Shown here: positions 57,001 through 63,000 of the stretch, one piece after another
Numbering within the stretch: position 1 is the first letter of the stretch
How the letters are laid out: the number at the start of each line of letters is the position of its first letter
Translations under genes and position numbers: made by a program
The notes under the pieces: generated by a model
The model's input: the letters and a program-made list of their open reading frames with translations, nothing else
What the model was told of the DNA's origin: nothing
The model's database searches: none
Assembly: GCA_964483625.1 (NCBI GenBank)
Contig: CAZABB010000003.1
Location: forward strand, 1 to 64,000
DNA length: 64,000 nucleotides
Origin: JAFGQU01 sp964483625
Lineage (GTDB): Bacteria > Omnitrophota > Gorgyraeia > Duberdicusellales > 4484-171
Direction: 5' to 3'

Positions 57001-60000
57001 TGATCGGCCGCCGGGTAGAGGCACCGGAATACGCTCTGGCGAAATTTATTGTCCTTGTCCAGCGCATGGGTGCCTTGCATGAGCAGGGTGTGTTTATGAG
57101 AGAGGGATTTGGCTACGAGGACATCCTTGCCGATCGGTACGGAGATCCGGTTATATACAATGTAGAGTCGGTGGTAAAAACAGCTTTTTTCCCGGGAGAC
57201 AAAGGCGGGAAGGAGTATGTTGCCTCTGACATCGCCGTGTTGGGCGACATGTTGACGTTGATCTCTCATAAACCGATATTACAGCATCCTGTCCTGACGC
57301 AATCGCGCCGGGAAATAGAACGCATCGCGTCCTATACCCGCTCCGGTACGTATGGCGATACGGTAATATTCATAAGTGACCTTCAATCGGCTTTGAAGAC
57401 TCTTCAGGAAGCCCGGCTTGTATATGAATACGGCGACCAATGTGTTTCGGGCCTCATTCTGGATATCGATGGAACATGCGCGACGGATACCGGAAAGGTG
57501 TATCTTCCTGTGATGAAAGAGGTGGCGGCCTGTATGCAACAGGAAGTAGTCAGCCTCTTTGCCACGGGCAGACGGTTCCTCAACTGCCCATTCCTTAGAA
57601 TTGTCCGGCAATTTCCGCAGGAAATGCGTACAAAAGCACGCTGGTCTTTAGGGAACGGCATGTTATATTTCGGACAGATTGAGGATGCCTACGTGGCCAG
57701 AGAGCAAGGTGAGATTGAAGCGGGACAGGAGTGGATATTTGCCAGCCACGATTACAGGTACCCGGATGAGGAAATGGAACGGCTGGAGGAAGTGGTGGGC
57801 CGGATGTTGGAGGATGTCCCTCAGCCGTGGTTTACGTGGTTCTGGTTGCCTGATGATGTCCATCCCTGGCGGTTTGCCGCAGATCTGCGTACGGCTCTTG
57901 CTGTTGCTGCGGTCACCGGTACGGTACATGTTTGCTCCTATCGGCGTGATCAGAGAACAGCGGGTATAAAGACGCAAGAAGATCCCCCGCTGTCCGCGCG
58001 AAGATTCAGTGAGTGGCATCGTCCCGGAGAATTGTCGTACGCGATTGCCATTGATCGGGTAGGGAAAATCAGGGCGCGAAATATATTGGCCGGGGAAGTC
58101 AATGCAGAAATTCCGGAAGGGAAGATCGTCATGATCGGTGACGGATATAATGATAAAGACGTTGTGACCGTATGGGTGGGAGAAATTGGAGAACCGGTAA
58201 GCAACGGGCACGGCGAACCCGTCTACTTTGGCGGGAACGAAAAAGGGACCGCCCGGGCTTTGCACATTATCCGACGGGTAGCCCGACTGCCTAACCCGTC
58301 ATCCCTCTCAGGGGATGATCTTCGGGATCAACGCCATATGCACGTATTCGTGGGGATCCTTCTCGCTGCATTTTTCTTGCCTCATTTCGAATTGGGCCTT
58401 GACCGGAAATCTGCCGTAACTTTGTCTATAGAGGGCGAAGCGATGAGAGGGGATATTGTGCCCGCCGCCGATTTTGTCAGAAGGGCGGGAGCAGACCGAA
58501 AACAGTATGCCGTTACTCCGGTAAAAGACAGCGGTGCGCTGAATGTCATGCGAAATATTTTCAACCTTTCCTGCGATCCGGTACGGATAAGTGTGATAAG
58601 TTGGGAACGATACCCTCTGTTTGTGCATTGTTCTCTTGCTCCGCGTGACGAATACGTGATCGACCTTACGCAGGGATTAGCTCGGGTTCCTTTATATGAA
58701 GTATCCACTTCTTTCCCCGAAAAGGACACGATTTTAAGCGAGTGGCTTCTTTTTGAAGCACACATCCATCGACAGCGGATTCCCGTCGAACATTTGACTT
58801 GGGAATATATCGGCAAGTGGGGGATAGAAAGGATGATACTCTTCCCGGGGATATATCCTCCTAATTGTCCCTATACGTGGCGGATGATTGAAACGGTTCT
58901 TGCCCGGCACCGGATGCAGGGAAAGAGATCTCTGGATCTAGGATGCGGGAGCGGAATCATCGCGTTGACCCTGACTTTGGCAGGAGCCCGGATGACCGCT
59001 TTGGATATTGATCCTTTAGCTATAGCCAATACCCGGGCGAATATGGCTTTATACGGAGTACGCGGTGTCAGAACTTTCGTGTCGGACGCATTTGAGAATA
59101 TACCGTCCGAAGACATATTCGATATAATCGTGTGGAGCAATCCTCCTCCGGTTTTTACAGAGGATGTACAGGTATACAAAATATTAGTCGAGGTAAAGAG
59201 GCAGGCGTATTCCCGAAATTGGCAGATTATCCAGCTCCGTCCCGAGCGGATTATTGCTCGTCTACCTCAGCCATGTCTGTATCCGGCTCTGGCAGCGATC
59301 GTATGCCTGTTGGTAATGCTGATGGTGTGGGGAGGATATATCCATTCTCTCGAAGGTACTGAGTATGCCTGGACCTCAGCCTATTTACCTCTTATCCTGG
59401 GCAGTGTCGTTTCCACAAAAAAACATTATGGCCCCGCGGAAGTGAAAGAAATCGTCGAACAAGCGATAGAACAGATTGTCCGGTTCTACAGAAAGCTGTC
59501 GATCCGTCAGCGCAGTGCTTTAACCGGTATGCCTACCTGTGAACAGCTTTTCCGTTATTTAATTACCGGAGACAAGAAAGGGGTGCCGAAGGATATCGTC
59601 ACCAACAAGCAGAAGAGTCTTATCGACGTCTGCCGTGACTACTGGAAAGACGGAGAAGAGGGAATTATTTCTTTGATGTTGTTTGCCGGTGCGGGAGGAA
59701 GTGGAAAGACCAGTATCGCCAAAGCATTCATTGCCGAAGCGAAAGAAGCGCTCAGGACGCTTGCCGGAAGATACGATATTGACCTTGAAAATTTATTCCT
59801 TCTGTTTTCTTTCGACCGATATATTCTCCAGTACTCCGATAGAGAGATCGATCCTATCACAGGGAAAACTACGGAAAATCCCGTTAAGAAGTTTCAAATA
59901 GCCCGTTTCGTGGAAGCCATGAAAGCTCTTCTGAAAGGGGAGGTGATTTACGCGCCGATTTTCGATTTTAAACAGCGAGGCAGATTAAGGATCGGCCGGA

Positions 60001-63000
60001 CTCAGAGAGGGGTGGCGATATATAACCGGAGCAGTCCTTCTCCCCGGGCCGCGACGAAATATCTGAATCGTGCCGTTATTACCTTCGGCCCGGAAGCGGT
60101 GCAGGTGGAGGAAGAGATATGGAATGAAGGCGCGGAAGAATGGATTCCGGCAGAATCGGAGGGTATCCTCGAAGAAATAACGCCGGAGCATTATTCCTAT
60201 GGACGGTTGTATCGTTTCGGAAGCATTTCCTGTGCCTTTCGCAGGGAGGAGAATGAATCGGCGCCGGCGCAATTGGTGATTCGTATCGCCGATACCGATC
60301 ATTACCTCATTCCGGATCAGGAAGGAGAATTTCAGGGAATACGCGTTGACGAACGCGAGTGGTTTTTTGACAATGAGAAAGACGGTCTTTGTGAGTTTCG
60401 GGAACGTGTTGACGCCCGAGGGAAAATTTTTATCGCCGAGGGTATTCTGACCCTGATTGATGAAGACCTGAATCAGGATGCGGTTTCGGTATTCCTCGAT
60501 GCTTTAGAATGGGCACGTATTTTACGCATGATCGTACGTGCCGAAAGTGAAACGGGACGAAAAGGCGGAGTTGAAGAAGTGCTGGAAAAAAGAATCACCC
60601 TGCTTTATACCGAGGAAGCTCCGCACATCTATCCCACCCGGGACATTGCCCGTTTTGTGGTGAGCACCCAGACCCGTTCCGAAAGTGTGTTTGTTTATTT
60701 TACCACCGGGGCCCTGCAGGAGCCCCATCGATTAAGTAACGAACAACTGGAGGTTCTGGAAGAATTGGGGATTCAGCCCGAGCATCTTGTCGCAAGCTTA
60801 CGGCGTATGCATCGTGAACAGCTGGAATATCGACTGCTTAACTGGTGTCTGGCCTATCCTCCGATCGCCGGAAGTTCTTTCTGGGTGTTCCACCTGGTCG
60901 ACCCCAAGTTAGAGAAAGAAGTCGGGATTAAAAACGGTGTGGCATGTATTGATAAAAGAGATTTATTAATGGTAAAAGTCGCACGGAACAGCGCGATTGC
61001 CGGGAGGTCGATCGAGGCGTTTTGCCGGTTTGTCGGCAATATATTAAAGAAACGGCTGGGAGGATTAATGGTTCCTACCACGGTGTATGATGCTTCGGCA
61101 CTAAGACGGGTCGTGCAGATCCCGGGGAGGGAAATAGAGCTGGGTCTGGTTATTGTTCAGAGTAAGGTTGAAACGCTGAAAGAAAGAATAGATCTCCTTC
61201 TGGGAAATAGAGAGAAGATCATAACGTTGATGAAGGAAAGAAAATGGACCAGGGACGATGTGGCTGTTCAGAGGCAACACATCCGGCAATTGGAGGGAAT
61301 CGATAGGGCCATGCGAGGATTGATCGATCAGTATTTTGGTTTACAGCGGGAGTTATGGCGGCGGGGCGTCATCGATGCCGATCCCCGCTTTATGGAAAAG
61401 TACGGGCTGATGCTGCTCAACGGCCGGGAAAAACTGGTTGTCATCGGTATCGACGGATTGACGATTGAGCCGGCCCGGTTTAATTCCGGCATATATCTTT
61501 CTTCGGATATACGCCCTGAGGGATTGCCCCGGCATATCGAGGAATACTATACGCGCCGGGCCAGGGAGGTTACCGCTGAATTTAACGAAGTGTTCAGGAA
61601 AGGGATGAATGAAAAACTCCCTGTTCCCGATGCCGCGGACGTTTCGATGCACGCTCTTTATATGCATCAGATCGTAAGTGAGCTTCGCCGTCCGAAAAAG
61701 AGGTTTTTGCGGGAAGGGTTTGCGCATATAGATTTCCGGGGTATTTCTCCTATATTCTTCTGGATCAAACTGTATCTTGATACCATGTATGTGCCGGGAA
61801 CGTATCAGTATGAAATGATCGAAGGGATTTATGAAAAGATGATGGGAGAATACTTTGAAGAATTCATGCAGACGGAAGAAGACGCGGAAGTGTTCGCTTT
61901 GCTCTATAGGATTGCTTTGGAAGTCATGCGGGAAGAACGTGTCCCTCTGACGCCGATTACGGTGAACATGCTCATTCAGGAGTTGATCCAGTACCAGCAG
62001 ACAAAAAATCATTATGCGTTAGGGAACGGAGCGTTGATGGTCTCTTCGGATTCGGTCTTGCCGGGAGAAGCTGCCGACGATAATGAAAATGATGCTCCGC
62101 GGCAGCTTCGCTTGTTTAATTATGTACCGATCATGTTGATGATTATGTCGGGGGCTGGCGATGTTTTTCTTAAAGACGCTGCCAGCGAAGCATTATGGAT
62201 TATGTTCCTCGGCATTCTCACCGGTATTCTCATCGTCTTTCTTGCCGTTGATGTGGGGCGTATGCTTTACATCCGGAGTATGGGCAGACCATTGTCGACT
62301 ATAGATCTGGTGCGTTTCTTCCTGGAACTGGTGGTTATCGTTGCCGGTGTATATATGCTGACGTCTCTTGCCTGTCAGTACCTGGACGGACTGTTTTCTC
62401 TGGGATTACTGGGGAGCGTCGTATTCATGGGGAGTATGAGTTCTGTAGGTTCGGTCACTCTCGAAAGAGAAGAGATGATCCTTCACGCCTTTGAAACAAT
62501 GAATTTCCGCCGCAAGGCAATGCAGTGGATCCATGACAAGCGATCAGAAGATAATACGATAACCCCGGTGATTGTGGCCAATCGATCGTCGGGATATCTA
62601 TTTACCGCTGGTCTTATGGAGAAAAGATCCAGAATCGAGATAAGTAAATATTCCCGGGCGCTTTTGCGTAGAATAGTATTTTTGGAAGGGAAAGGAAGCT
62701 GGATTACAATCGCTGTGGTTATAGTAATTTTCCTGACGCGGGTGATGTTTGACCACGGCTGGATAGAAAAAGACACGGCGAGTTACACGTTTTCGGTGAT
62801 TATTCTTCTGCCGCTAGGGGGGATTCTCGTGTGGCATGCGATGCTCTTTTTTCTGAACCGCGAAGATGGTGAGTATTTCCTTTGTGAGCGTTTCATACCC
62901 AAGGAGCTGAAAGCGTTGGGAGTCGCTGATATCAGGGTCGTGACCGGGATGACCATACGTTCGGCGTCATACGAGAATGAAATCAATCGTGATACGCTTC

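Noticed and set aside
58295..58325. Hairpin tcatccc / gggatga before a membrane segment
   Set aside because: A 7-base stem with a 6-base loop is expected by chance several times in 64 kb. It shares no sequence with the palindromic repeat family.
61353..62012. A 219-codon minus-strand open stretch
   Set aside because: Antisense to the helical part of the giant frame. The biased codon use there removes stops on the opposite strand; the translation has no domain.
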